From Phycisphaeraceae bacterium (GTDB taxonomy: Bacteria; Planctomycetota; Phycisphaerae; Phycisphaerales; UBA1924): DNA of 64,000 nucleotides. This document shows, piece after piece, positions 22,411-30,823 of the stretch (the stretch's first letter is position 1; each line of letters starts with the position of its first letter). Below the pieces are notes generated by a model. The model did not search any database and was not told the origin of the DNA. It was given only the letters and a program-made list of their open reading frames with translations. Both the position numbers and the translations under genes were made by a program. Location: NCBI GenBank assembly GCA_019636495.1, contig JAHBXL010000011.1, forward strand, positions 82,133 through 146,132, written 5' to 3'.

Positions 22411-23784
22411 TCACGCCTCGGCGCTCGCCGGGGCGTTTTCTGCGGCCACAGAGTTTGCGCGAGTCGCCGAGATCCGCTCCGCCTTGCGGCCCGTGAACTT
22501 CTCCCACCGCTGCACGATCACATCGCAGTAGAGCGTGTCGAGTTCCATGAGGAACGCCCGCCGCCCGGTCATCTCCGCGCCGATGAGCGTGCTCCCGCTC
22601 CCGCCGAAGAGGTCGAGCACGTTCTCCCCGGGCCGCGACGAGAACTCGATGGCACGGCGGGCGAGCTCAACGGGCTTCTCCGTGAGGTGGACCATGCTCT
22701 GCGGGTTGACCTTCTTGATCGACCAGGTGTCGGGCACGTTGTTGGGGCCGAAGAAGCGATGGGCCGCGCCCTCTTTCCAGCCGTAGAAACACCACTCGTG
22801 GTTGCCCATGAAGTCTTTGCGCGTGAGGACCGGGTGCTCTTTGATCCAGATGACCGCCTGCGCGAAGTAGAGCTCGCAGCGCTTGAGCACCGGCGGGTAG
22901 TTGCCGCAGTTGGCGTAGCCGCCCCAGATGTAGAACCCGCCGCCGGGGATGAGCACGCGGGCGATGTTCCCGAACCAGGCGTCGAGCATCTTGTCGAACG
23001 CCTCGTCGCTCAAGAAGTCGTTGGCCAGGGGGCGGTCCTTGGCGCGGAGCTTCTTGTGCGTGGCCCGACTCTTCTCGGGGTACCGGCCGACGTCGGCCCG
23101 CTGCTGATCGTGCTGATTGGGGTCGGCCTTCTTCCCGAGCGCGAATGAACTGAGACCGGCCACGATCGCGTTGTTGCTCCGCGGCTCGACCTTGACGTTG
23201 TACGGCGGATCGGTGTTGACGAGGTGGATCGGCTGGCCGTCGAGCAGCCGGTCGAGGTCTGCGGGCTTGCTGCTGTCGCCGCACAGGAGCCGGTGGTTGC
23301 CGAGCACCCAGATGTCGCCGGGCACGGTCGTTGCGGCGTCCGGCGGCGCGGGCACGTCGTCCGGGTCGGTGAGCCCCTCGCTCCCCGCCGGTGCCATGAT
23401 CGCGGCGAGGTCGTCGGCGCTGAAGCCCAGGAGCGAGAGGTCGAAGTCCACGCCTTTGAGGTCGGCGAGTTCGATGGGTAGCAGTTCCATGTCCCACGCG
23501 GTGAGCGACGCGACCTTGTTGTCGGCGATGCGCAGCGCCTTGACCTGCTCGGGCGTCAGGTCCGTCGCGCGGATGACCGGCACCTCCTTGAGCCCGAGTT
23601 TCCGCGCGGCGCGAAGCCGCGTGTGGCCGGCGATGATCACACCGTCGGCGTCGATCAGGATCGGCACCTTGAAGCCGAAAGCCTGGATCGACTTGGCGAC
23701 CGCTTCGATGGCGGCGTCGTTGATGGTGCGGGGGTTGCGGTCGTACTCGTGGACCGCGTCGATAGGGAGCGTCTCAATGTTCAC
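22411..23784 (-). CDS. ParB-like nuclease domain fused to DNA N4/N6 methyltransferase
   Basis: From GTG 23784 (CGGAG six bases upstream) the product is 457 residues. A ParB-like domain covers about residues 1-95 with HEYDRNPRTI and DGVIIAGHTRLRAARKLGL. A beta-class amino-methyltransferase follows: catalytic DPPY near 192, then the SAM-binding FGGSGSTL near 391. The order IV before I fits enzymes making N6-methyladenine or N4-methylcytosine. No cognate nuclease is adjacent. It is convergent with the plus-strand block. The paralogue at 60203-61594 shares most motifs, so the pair defines a recurrent module. Target sequence is not predictable here. Confidence 0.9.
   Translation of the reverse strand: MNIETLPIDAVHEYDRNPRTINDAAIEAVAKSIQAFGFKVPILIDADGVIIAGHTRLRAARKLGLKEVPVIRATDLTPEQVKALRIADNKVASLTAWDMELLPIELADLKGVDFDLSLLGFSADDLAAIMAPAGSEGLTDPDDVPAPPDAATTVPGDIWVLGNHRLLCGDSSKPADLDRLLDGQPIHLVNTDPPYNVKVEPRSNNAIVAGLSSFALGKKADPNQHDQQRADVGRYPEKSRATHKKLRAKDRPLANDFLSDEAFDKMLDAWFGNIARVLIPGGGFYIWGGYANCGNYPPVLKRCELYFAQAVIWIKEHPVLTRKDFMGNHEWCFYGWKEGAAHRFFGPNNVPDTWSIKKVNPQSMVHLTEKPVELARRAIEFSSRPGENVLDLFGGSGSTLIGAEMTGRRAFLMELDTLYCDVIVQRWEKFTGRKAERISATRANSVAAENAPASAEA
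22414..22439 (+). terminator. Rho-independent terminator of the plus-strand block
   Basis: CGCCTCGGCG and CGCCGGGGCG form a strong GC-rich hairpin directly followed by TTTT. It lies antisense to the last codons of the methyltransferase gene. The bases GGGGCGTTTTCTGCGGC recur at the terminator of the paralogous block (61732-61761, minus strand), so the terminator is conserved with the module. Confidence 0.7.
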
Positions 23785-24374
23785 AGCGATCTCCGTCGTG
23801 AGCACGGCGGCGTGCGCCGGCGCGCGGGCGTGGTGGTGGCCCGGGGCACGCGCCGCCGGGTCCGGGGATCGCTGGGTCGATGGATCGCTCGGGCAGTCGG
23901 GCCCGTCCGTGGGGCGCTCAGCCCCCCGAATCCCGCCCGCTACGGGGCGCGCCCGTTGGCCACGGGTTCGCCCACGTTGGCCCACGTCGCGTACCTGGCG
24001 GGGCGGCGTACCAACCCCGCCAGACGAGCGCCCCGCGCTCGGACGGGACAAACAAACTCTGTCGCCAAGCGCGGCTGTTCCCGCGGGCGTCTCTTCGCCG
24101 CCTGGCCCGGGAAGTACCTATTCCCCCAGGCCCTCCCCTGGTAAGGCTTACGGCTGTAAGGCTTCGGGTAGGCGCGCGCTGGCACACGACCTGCATGGGC
24201 GCGGCGGAGGGTCGAGGGGATGGTGGGGAGGACGGGGAAGGGAAGGAGAAGAGAGAGATACCTTCTTTCACATTCTTCAATGCCTCCTTCTCTGTACCCC
24301 TCCCGCGCCCACGCGTCACGCGTGATGAATGTGAAAGAAGGGTCCAGGCCCCCGCGACCCGCGTTTCCAGCCCG
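23785..24374 (-). other. 590-base non-coding interval between prim-pol and methyltransferase genes
   Basis: No supported gene lies here. It contains an inverted repeat CTGGCGGGG/CCCCGCCAG (23995-24023), two direct copies of GTAAGGCTTnCGG near 24142-24170, and a long inverted repeat described separately at 24261-24341. Such repeat density next to a primase gene is compatible with a replication origin. Long open frames here look like products of high GC. Confidence 0.5.
24261..24341. repeat. 15-bp perfect inverted repeat with a nested hairpin
   Basis: CCTTCTTTCACATTC (24261-24275) is matched perfectly by GAATGTGAAAGAAGG (24327-24341). The 51-base interior contains a second hairpin, ACGCG-TCA-CGCGT, at 24311-24323. 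The arms are AT-richer than the surroundings. It sits 34 bases past the stop of the prim-pol gene, so it could be a terminator-like structure, an origin element or a protein-binding site. Confidence 0.6.
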
Positions 24375-26555
24375 CTATGGCAGGAGTTCATACACCCTCC
24401 TTGACCTTCCGGCGGTCGGTTCGACGGCTTCCTTCAAGCGGCCGGTCTCCTTGAGGTTCTCGATGACCTCGTCCCGCTCCCGCTGCGTGAGGTGCTGCGT
24501 CACCCGGCACATCTGCGACCGCGTCATGCGCCCGCCCGCCGTCCGCATCGCCCGCAGGACGGCTTTCTGCTTGGCGTCAAACTCACCCTGGGACACGTAC
24601 TCATGGGCGAGGTAGAGGACGCGGCGCGTCAGGTGCTCCGACAGGCCGCACGCCCACTCCGCGGCCACGGCGTCGATGACGGGCTTCTCGCGGTTGCGGG
24701 AGCAGGCGTAGATCAGGGCCAGTCGACAGGCTTTCTCCTCGACGCGGGCCCAGATCGACCGAACGTCCTCGCGCGGGCGCTCCATCTCGGTGTCGGCCTT
24801 GACGGCGAGGCGGTTGAACACGGCGCGCGCGTCGTCGGTGGTGGGGACGATCATCGGCTTGGGGTGCTCGCGGCCCAAGTTGCCGGCGGGGTTGAACTCG
24901 CCCCACCAGCGCGCGGCATCGACGATCGCCTGCGGCGGGTCCTTCTCGGGCTGCCAGACGCGGGGCGGCATCTCGCCCGTCTCGAACACGATCAGGCGCG
25001 CCATGAACCCGTCGCTCATCGCGTCGGGCGTGAGCGCCTGCTTGAAGTGCTCGGGCGCGGTCGTCGCCAGAAGCGAGACGCACGGCTGGTCGATCACCTT
25101 GTTCCGCTTGGCGTCGGCGTAGGCCTTGCCCTTGAACACGCTCCGGGCCGAGGAGTACATCTTCATCAGCGTCGAGATGACGTTAAACAGGTGCGGGGCC
25201 TTCTTGGGGTCGCCGATGGTGCGGAGCCATCGCCCGAACTCGTCGATCTGGAACAGCACGGCGGGCTGGGCCTCGACGGCGGTGACGAGCCCGGCGTCGC
25301 TGGCAAGGTCCTCCTGCCCCTCCAGCTCGTTCAGCCCGGCCTTGAACAGCACGGACTTGTTGATCATGCGGGCGTTGTCTTTGCCCGACCCCGATCCCGC
25401 CAGGCACACGACGTAGAGGTTCGTGCGGTTGCCGCGCTCGTCGCGGACCTTGCGCCCGGCGAGCACGGCTTGCAGGCATACCGCGCCCGCGAGCGCCAGC
25501 ATCGGCTGCCACCGATGGGCTGTGTCCTGGTTGTGTGCCATGACGTCCGCGACGAAGCCGGGCACCTCGAGGAAGCGGTCGGGAAGTGCGCCCGGGTCCG
25601 CCGGCGCCTCATCGCGCTCAGTCGGCTCGACCAACACCGCTGGCGTGGTCATGAAGCCGGAAAGGTCGACCCCCCCAAGGTCCTCGGGCTTTTCTGCATC
25701 GCGGAGCCAGCCGCGGGGCTTGTCGTGCGGTTTGCTCGCCGCGTCGTTGACCTTGTGCCGCAGTTCCTTCTCAGTCCACGGCGGTTCGCAACGCGGGTTG
25801 TACCGATCGACCAGCAGGCGGAGGGCGGTGTCGGGATCGAGCCCGAAGCCATGCACCATTGCGGTCGCGGCCGCATAGGTCTGGCTATGACCACCCGAGC
25901 CGGAGATCGCCGCCGGGATGCGGTCGAGATAGGCCTCGGCCCGGCGCAACACCGCATCGGGTGAGGGCGTGTCCGTCGCCGGCGCAGATGTGAGCGTTGG
26001 GCGCAATGGCGGCAAGTCGCCATGCCGTGCCTTGATCACCGCCTCGGCCAGCGCCGCCACGCAGGCCGCCAACTCCGCTGCGTCGGCCACGGCGGGGTCA
26101 CCGTCCAGCGGGTCGTAGCGCTCCCCGCTGGGGTGAATGCTCGGCCCGATCACCGTCTGCGCCCCGGTGCTCCTGAACTCAACAATCATCTTCTTCGAGA
26201 CGGGGTCCTGGTGCTTGCGGGTCTTCGCCCCCTCGCAGACGTACCACCAGTGCGAGGCGGGTTTGCCGGGGCGACCCGTCATCGCGCCCGTCGGCGGCAA
26301 GAACTGCGGTGCGAGGGAAATCGCTTCCTCGCAGTCCAGGTCCACGTCCACGAGCCAGCCGCTCGGCTCGCCAAGCAACACGCCGATGTTGCCCGTGCCG
26401 TTGAAGTGCAGGGGGAGGTCTCGCTCGGAAAGGCGCAGGTCCGTCCAGCCCTTGAGCACCGGGACCTTCTTCCCCGCGGGCACAGGGATAACGGCGTACC
26501 CGCGTGAGAGGTACAACCGTGCTGCACCGAGCAAGGTGGACGGGCTGTCGCTCAT
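24375..26555 (-). CDS. Prim-pol / DUF3987-type helicase replication protein
   Basis: The 726-residue product combines an N-terminal bifunctional primase-polymerase domain with a C-terminal helicase-like ATPase. The prim-pol part has GYAVIPVPAGKKVPVLKGW and the metal-binding VDVDLD motif. The ATPase part has Walker A LAGSGSGKD near 385 and Walker B VLFQIDEFGRWL near 432, as in DUF3987 proteins. A winged-helix-like C-terminus (GGRMTRSQMCRVTQHLTQRERDEVIENL) ends it. It would prime and unwind phage DNA. It follows a 130-residue gene by three bases. A differently built prim-pol gene lies in the second element at 57304. Confidence 0.88.
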   Translation of the reverse strand: MSDSPSTLLGAARLYLSRGYAVIPVPAGKKVPVLKGWTDLRLSERDLPLHFNGTGNIGVLLGEPSGWLVDVDLDCEEAISLAPQFLPPTGAMTGRPGKPASHWWYVCEGAKTRKHQDPVSKKMIVEFRSTGAQTVIGPSIHPSGERYDPLDGDPAVADAAELAACVAALAEAVIKARHGDLPPLRPTLTSAPATDTPSPDAVLRRAEAYLDRIPAAISGSGGHSQTYAAATAMVHGFGLDPDTALRLLVDRYNPRCEPPWTEKELRHKVNDAASKPHDKPRGWLRDAEKPEDLGGVDLSGFMTTPAVLVEPTERDEAPADPGALPDRFLEVPGFVADVMAHNQDTAHRWQPMLALAGAVCLQAVLAGRKVRDERGNRTNLYVVCLAGSGSGKDNARMINKSVLFKAGLNELEGQEDLASDAGLVTAVEAQPAVLFQIDEFGRWLRTIGDPKKAPHLFNVISTLMKMYSSARSVFKGKAYADAKRNKVIDQPCVSLLATTAPEHFKQALTPDAMSDGFMARLIVFETGEMPPRVWQPEKDPPQAIVDAARWWGEFNPAGNLGREHPKPMIVPTTDDARAVFNRLAVKADTEMERPREDVRSIWARVEEKACRLALIYACSRNREKPVIDAVAAEWACGLSEHLTRRVLYLAHEYVSQGEFDAKQKAVLRAMRTAGGRMTRSQMCRVTQHLTQRERDEVIENLKETGRLKEAVEPTAGRSRRVYELLP

Positions 26556-26558
26556 CGA

Positions 26559-26951
26559 TCAGTCGTTGTCCTCGCGGCGGCGGACGTTGGCCCCGATGGC
26601 GCGGAGCATCTGGGCCGTCGTCTCGCGGTCTCGCTTGCTGGCGCGGAAGTCCAGAAGCCGATCGACGTCCACTGTCGCCTTCACGGCCAAGTCAAAGCTC
26701 AGGGCGGACCCGGCCAGACCGATTGCATGGCCCAGCGCCCGCGTGCATGAGCTGGCGTGGTGCGTCCCCGCAGCCGCGAGCAGCAGCGGCACTTCGGCCT
26801 TCACCTCGCCCTGGTACATCAGGCCGCCCACCGACTTGGCGATCAATGCCGCAATACCCTTGGCGTCGCCGTTGTCGATGGGTGCCGACGCCACATGCCT
26901 GGTGAGTACGCGGCCGTCCTTGTCCGTCTCTTCGATGGTGATCGTGATCAT
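26559..26951 (-). CDS. Phage protein of the replication operon, unrecognised
   Basis: The 130-residue product starts MITITIEETDKDGRVLTRHVASAPIDNGDAKGIAALIAKSVGGLMYQGEVKAEVPLLLAAAG. It continues with a helical part and ends RASKRDRETTAQMLRAIGANVRRREDND. It has no membrane segment or catalytic motif. It lies between the helicase (20-base gap) and the prim-pol gene (3-base gap), so an accessory replication role is likely by context only. Confidence 0.7.
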   Translation of the reverse strand: MITITIEETDKDGRVLTRHVASAPIDNGDAKGIAALIAKSVGGLMYQGEVKAEVPLLLAAAGTHHASSCTRALGHAIGLAGSALSFDLAVKATVDVDRLLDFRASKRDRETTAQMLRAIGANVRRREDND

Positions 26952-26971
26952 GCGATGCTCCTTGTCCGAGG

Positions 26972-28672
26972 TCAGAAGGGGATTTCGTCATCGGGGATGC
27001 CGTGCGTCATGCCCGCGGGTTCGGGCGTGCGATCCGGTAGGCCCTCATCGCTGTCGAGGCGCGGCGGTTTGTCACCAAGGCGATGAGCGACGACCCGCTC
27101 GAACTGATCGCCAGCCTTCTTCTCGACGGTGATGTGCAATATGGGCGCGAGCGCACCCGCCTTCGCCATCTCGACCGCCTCCTCCGTGCTGCCGGGGACC
27201 GGCTCCACGGAACGGGCTCGCCACCACACCTCCGCCTTCGTGCGGGCGTAGCCGGTATGGTCGAAGCAGACCCACTCGCGGAAGTAGCGGTTGAATCCGA
27301 CGCGGTACTCGACGCGCATGGTCAGCGGAGCGGAGGGGTCGCCGCGCTTGAAGTGAACGTGATACGTCGTCTCGCTGACGTGGTGCTCTTCGCGCGTCGT
27401 CTGCCCGGACAGGATTCCCTCGGTGCTCGCCTCCGCCTCGTGCTTCTGCTTGTTCGGCTCGGGGAAGACGTGCCCGCACTGCGGGCATGTCTGGTAACCC
27501 GCCGCGATCAGCGCGTGGCACTGCGGGCATTCCTTCGCCGGAGCCTCGCCCGTGCCATCGCCCGGCTCATTGATCCGGATCGCATCCACGGGGCCGTGCC
27601 TGAGCACATTGCCGCCAAAGTCAAGGACCAGGCAGTCCGCCTTGCCGGGGTGCAGCCTGAAGCCGCGTCCCACCATCTGGTAGTACAGGCCCGGCGACAT
27701 GGTCGGGCGCACGAGCGCCACGCAGTCGATGTGCGGGGCGTCGAAGCCGGTCGTGAGCACGTTGACGTTGCACAGGTACTTCAGGCCCCCCTCCCCGCCG
27801 GCGCGGAAGCGCCCGAGGATGGCGGCCCGAACGCCGTCGGGCGTATCGCCGCAGACGAACCCGCACTCGACGCCGTGCTTGGCCTTGAGCACCTCGACGA
27901 TGTGCTGACCGTGTCGGATGCCCGACGAGAAGATCAACGTGGCAGACCGGTCCTTGGTGTGCTCGATGATCTCGGCGCAGGCGCCCTCGACGAGCCCGTC
28001 CTTGTCCATGAGGTCCTCGACCTCGCTGGCGATGAACTCGCCGGCGCGGACGTGCAGGTCGTCGGTGCTGATCTTCTGGAGACCGGCCTTGGTCTTCAGC
28101 GGCGACAGGAAACACTGCACGATCAACTCGCGGACGCCGACCTCGTAGCAGACATGGTTCAGGATGTTCTCAGCGCCGCAGATCGACCCCGACTTCATGC
28201 GGTAGGGCGTGGCGGTCAACCCGATGATCCGCACGTGGGGGTTGACGACCCTCGCGTCGGCGATGAACTGGCGGTACATCCCGTCGTCCTCGGCGGGGAC
28301 CATGTGCGCCTCGTCCACGAGGATCAGGTCGACCTTGCCCAGGTCGCACGCCTTCTTCCAGATGCTCTGAATGCCCGCGATGGTGACCGCGTACCCGAGG
28401 TCCTTGCGCTTCAGGCCCGCCGAGTAGATGCCCACGGGCACGTCGGGAGCGATGTGCCGCAGTTTCTCGGCCGCCTGTTCGAGCAGTTCCTTGACGTGGG
28501 CCAGGATTACCACTCGGCCGCCCCAATGGGTGACGGCGTCGCGGCAGATCGTGGCGATGACCGGCGTCTTGCCCCCGCCGGTCGGGATGACCACGCAGGG
28601 GTTGTCGTCGCGGGCGCGGAGGTGCTCGTACACCGCCTGCACCGCGTCAGATTGGTAGGGTCGAAGGATCAT
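26972..28672 (-). CDS. DEAD/DEAH-box superfamily II helicase with zinc ribbon
   Basis: From ATG 28672 the product is 566 residues. It starts MILRPYQSDAVQAVYEHL, a Q-motif-like start, then Walker A IPTGGGKT near 29, DEAH near 118 and GLTATPYR. The second RecA-like domain has TTGFDAPHIDCVALVRPT and YYQMVGRGFR. A zinc ribbon (CPQCHALIAAGYQTCPQCGH) follows, and the C-terminus is a separate domain. Such UvrB-like or RadD-like helicases serve phage replication and repair. It overlaps the RusA gene as ATGA. Confidence 0.9.
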   Translation of the reverse strand: MILRPYQSDAVQAVYEHLRARDDNPCVVIPTGGGKTPVIATICRDAVTHWGGRVVILAHVKELLEQAAEKLRHIAPDVPVGIYSAGLKRKDLGYAVTIAGIQSIWKKACDLGKVDLILVDEAHMVPAEDDGMYRQFIADARVVNPHVRIIGLTATPYRMKSGSICGAENILNHVCYEVGVRELIVQCFLSPLKTKAGLQKISTDDLHVRAGEFIASEVEDLMDKDGLVEGACAEIIEHTKDRSATLIFSSGIRHGQHIVEVLKAKHGVECGFVCGDTPDGVRAAILGRFRAGGEGGLKYLCNVNVLTTGFDAPHIDCVALVRPTMSPGLYYQMVGRGFRLHPGKADCLVLDFGGNVLRHGPVDAIRINEPGDGTGEAPAKECPQCHALIAAGYQTCPQCGHVFPEPNKQKHEAEASTEGILSGQTTREEHHVSETTYHVHFKRGDPSAPLTMRVEYRVGFNRYFREWVCFDHTGYARTKAEVWWRARSVEPVPGSTEEAVEMAKAGALAPILHITVEKKAGDQFERVVAHRLGDKPPRLDSDEGLPDRTPEPAGMTHGIPDDEIPF

Positions 28673-29040
28673 GGGCGAATCTGTGTGATCTCCACGAGCA
28701 CTTTGCCGCCCGGGGTCACCGGGCCTCGGTCCACTTCCAGCCGGTCGATCTGCGAGTCGTCGCGGTACGCTCCGCCGCGGGCCAGGGCGTCGAACAGGGC
28801 CTTCTGCACGTTGTCCAGATCGCGCCGGCGGCTGTCGGGCGGACAGACCGTCACGCGCACCGCCAGCCGTCCGTCCATCCGAACCACCCGCATCGCCGCG
28901 AGGGCGGCGCACACGTCCGTGCGGTAGCGCCGGCCCTCGCGGCTGATCACGGTCCTCGGGCCGACCCGCCGCCAGATGTGGTTCACGCTGGGCGGGTACG
29001 GCAGTTCGAGGACGCGACCCGATGGACTCACCGCTTCCAC
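28669..29040 (-). CDS. RusA-like Holliday junction resolvase
   Basis: The 123-residue product shows the RusA pattern: LPYPPSVNHIWRR near the start, then PPDSRRRDLDNVQKALFDALARGGAYRDDSQIDRLEV. The two aspartates of RRDLDN and the DDSQ aspartates correspond to the metal-binding residues of RusA. The enzyme cuts Holliday junctions during phage recombination and may resolve replication products before packaging. It overlaps its neighbours by 4 and 13 bp within the replication operon. Confidence 0.88.
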   Translation of the reverse strand: MEAVSPSGRVLELPYPPSVNHIWRRVGPRTVISREGRRYRTDVCAALAAMRVVRMDGRLAVRVTVCPPDSRRRDLDNVQKALFDALARGGAYRDDSQIDRLEVDRGPVTPGGKVLVEITQIRP

Positions 29041-29507
29041 GGGGGCGTGCTCCCCGGGCCCACGCCCGTCGGGACGCGAGCGCCCGCAGCGCCGCCGGCG
29101 ATCGCGCTACCGCCCTTCTTGGCGTACCCCTTGATGACGTTGGTGAACTCGCCGTTGTCGTCGCGCTTCTTGAGGCCGACCGAGATCTCGATGGGGACGT
29201 TGTGAAGTTCGACGGAGTCCTTCGGGGCCATGACGCCGACCGCCCGGCAGATCGCGGAGAGCTCGCCGCGGGCGATCTTCACCGTCATCTCATTCTTGTT
29301 TTCCAGGTTCAGCCGCGCCCACACGAGCCGGCCCTTGTACTCGCCGTCGAGCACCTGGAACGTGAGCTGCAGGTACTTGCCGCCGCCCGCTTTGGTGGGC
29401 TTGAGCTCGGAGTCGGTGATCGCCGCGAGGTACTTGCCCGCGGGGATCGGGTCGAGAGCGACGGACGGGTCAACGTTGTTCGCATCGAAGTTGTTCAGGT
29501 TTGCCAT
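29028..29507 (-). CDS. DUF669-family phage protein
   Basis: The 159-residue product starts MANLNNFDANNVDPSVALDPIPAGKYLAAITDSELKPTKAGGGKYLQLTFQVLDGEYKGRLVWARLNLENKN. This matches the DUF669 pattern (PIPAGxYxxxIxxSExKxTKxGGxxYLxLxFxVLxGxxxGRxxWxxLNLxNxN). DUF669 genes usually sit with phage recombination ATPases and are thought to be single-strand-binding accessories. The same pairing occurs here with the ATPase upstream. The C-terminus is Gly/Pro-rich. Confidence 0.85.
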   Translation of the reverse strand: MANLNNFDANNVDPSVALDPIPAGKYLAAITDSELKPTKAGGGKYLQLTFQVLDGEYKGRLVWARLNLENKNEMTVKIARGELSAICRAVGVMAPKDSVELHNVPIEISVGLKKRDDNGEFTNVIKGYAKKGGSAIAGGAAGARVPTGVGPGSTPPWKR

Positions 29508-29521
29508 GAGTCAGAGTCCTT

Positions 29522-30355
29522 TCAGTTGGCGGCGCTGGGGGTGACGGCATCGCCCGGGGCGGGCGCGACATCGGTGTTTTGGTTTGTGGGTGGGGCGGCA
29601 TCGCCGCGCGTCCCCGCGACGTGGGCGGCGAAGACGCGGTAATCAAGCGGCAACTCTTCCGGCAGGCTCAGCCGGTTCTTGGCGACGTGCGCCGGCCGCT
29701 CGACGGTGCGGATGACCCGCTCGCCCGTGCCCACGCCGTTGTGCTTGGCCTTGTTGAACCCCTCGTCAACCTTGACGGTGAGCACCTTGTAGGTGGCGAA
29801 GAGCACCTCATCGGCCCACTCCTGCACGAGCGCCGACGCGAGCTTGTGCAGGCGGGGGCTGTAGCGGTCGTAAGGGACGGTCTCGGGGTTCTCGAACTTC
29901 TCGATCTTCGCGTGGGCGAGCACGACCACCGTCATGCCGCGGTCGCCGCGGAGCGCGTCAAGGGCTCCCAGAACCGTCCGCCACTTCTCGATGGCGAATG
30001 CGTACCCCTTGGCGTACCCGATCTTCTCGATGCTCTCGACCTGCTCGTCCTCGCAGACCTCGTTCCAGATCAGTCGCTCGAGCCAGTCCAACGAGTCGAT
30101 GACGACCGTCTTGTAACCGTGGTCGCTGGAGTAGAGCGATTCGAGCGCCGCCATCACGTCGCCCAGCGACTTCGCCAGGGGAAACGACTCGCACTCGATG
30201 TCGCCCAGGCCGTCTTCGGTCGGGATGAAGATCGGCGTCTCGGCCATCGCGCCGAACGTGCTCTTGCCGATCCCGTGCGTGCCGTAAAGCATGACGCGCC
30301 GGGGCTTGGGGTTGCGGCCCTTGGTGATCTGCGTCATCAGGCTGGTAGCGGTCAT
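29522..30355 (-). CDS. Sak4-like / AAA_24 phage recombination ATPase
   Basis: From ATG 30355 (GGAG at seven bases) the product is 277 residues. It contains Walker A MLYGTHGIGKST, and VVIDSLDWLERLIWNEV resembles a Walker B region. VVVLAHAKIEKFENPE follows, all typical of the RecA-like AAA_24 (Sak4-type) proteins of phages. They assist single-strand annealing, together with a DUF669 or SSB partner that follows here. The C-terminus is Ala/Pro-rich. Confidence 0.82.
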   Translation of the reverse strand: MTATSLMTQITKGRNPKPRRVMLYGTHGIGKSTFGAMAETPIFIPTEDGLGDIECESFPLAKSLGDVMAALESLYSSDHGYKTVVIDSLDWLERLIWNEVCEDEQVESIEKIGYAKGYAFAIEKWRTVLGALDALRGDRGMTVVVLAHAKIEKFENPETVPYDRYSPRLHKLASALVQEWADEVLFATYKVLTVKVDEGFNKAKHNGVGTGERVIRTVERPAHVAKNRLSLPEELPLDYRVFAAHVAGTRGDAAPPTNQNTDVAPAPGDAVTPSAAN

Positions 30356-30441
30356 GAGGTCTCCAGGTCGAACGAGGTCTTCGGGCAAGATGTCGTGGAC
30401 GAAATCGCCCTGGCCGAGGCGGACGAGCGGAACAGCAGCAC

Positions 30442-30747
30442 TCACGCGGCACACACCGCCGCCCGTTCGGGCGAGGACGCCTCCACGCGGCGAACCGTGA
30501 AGGCGTCCTCGCCGAACTCACGCAGAAGGAACGAGGTGAACATGCGGACGACCGCCGAACCGACAGCAGTGGAGCCGTCGATGGTGAGACCGCGCCGGGG
30601 CTCGTCGACCGCGAAGCTCACGTCCATGCGAACGAGCGCTCCGCTGAAGAGGCCTTCGGCGGCGATCATCGCCAGGTGCAGGGTCGCTTCCGCGTCGGTG
30701 AGCGCGACGCCCTTGTCGAATGTGAAGCGGTACACGCCGGTGGTCAT
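30442..30747 (-). CDS. Small phage protein after the sigma gene
   Basis: From ATG 30747 (GGGAG six bases upstream) the product is 101 residues, TTGVYRFTFDKGVALTDAEATLHLAMIAAEGLFSGALVRMDVSFAVDEPRRGLTIDG and so on. It looks like an alpha/beta protein without membrane segments. It is the first gene after the second copy of the repeated promoter-like element, whose edge is 35 bases away. No family was recognised. Confidence 0.7.
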   Translation of the reverse strand: MTTGVYRFTFDKGVALTDAEATLHLAMIAAEGLFSGALVRMDVSFAVDEPRRGLTIDGSTAVGSAVVRMFTSFLLREFGEDAFTVRRVEASSPERAAVCAA

Positions 30748-30781
30748 GGGAGGCTCCCGAGTCCGCACTCGGGCGGCTCTC

Positions 30782-30818
30782 CCCGGCTACCTACGCCATC
30801 CGGCGTGCTCCTGTCCGC
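30782..30818 (-). promoter_or_regulatory. Triplicated ECF-like promoter element, copy 2
   Basis: Minus-strand GCGGACAG, 13 bases, GGCGTAGGTAGCCGGG, identical in both blocks to the copies at 17631-17667 and 50016-50052. It lies in the short gap between the sigma-factor gene and the 101-residue gene. The distance to the next start codon (35 bases) is the same as at copy 1, which supports promoter function. Confidence 0.65.
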
Positions 30819-30823
30819 CCGCC

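Noticed and set aside
20411..22507. 698-codon open frame on the minus strand across the plus-strand block
   Set aside because: It is antisense to five coupled genes with paralogues elsewhere. High GC removes stop codons, and the product is low in complexity.
23785..24374. Extension of the ParB-methyltransferase to an ATG at 24051
   Set aside because: The added 89 residues are Arg/Pro/Ala-rich, and the paralogue starts at the equivalent of GTG 23784, which has a good ribosome-binding site.
27083..28927. 614-codon plus-strand open frame opposite the helicase
   Set aside because: It is the antisense of a clear helicase gene, with no recognisable domain or ribosome-binding site.
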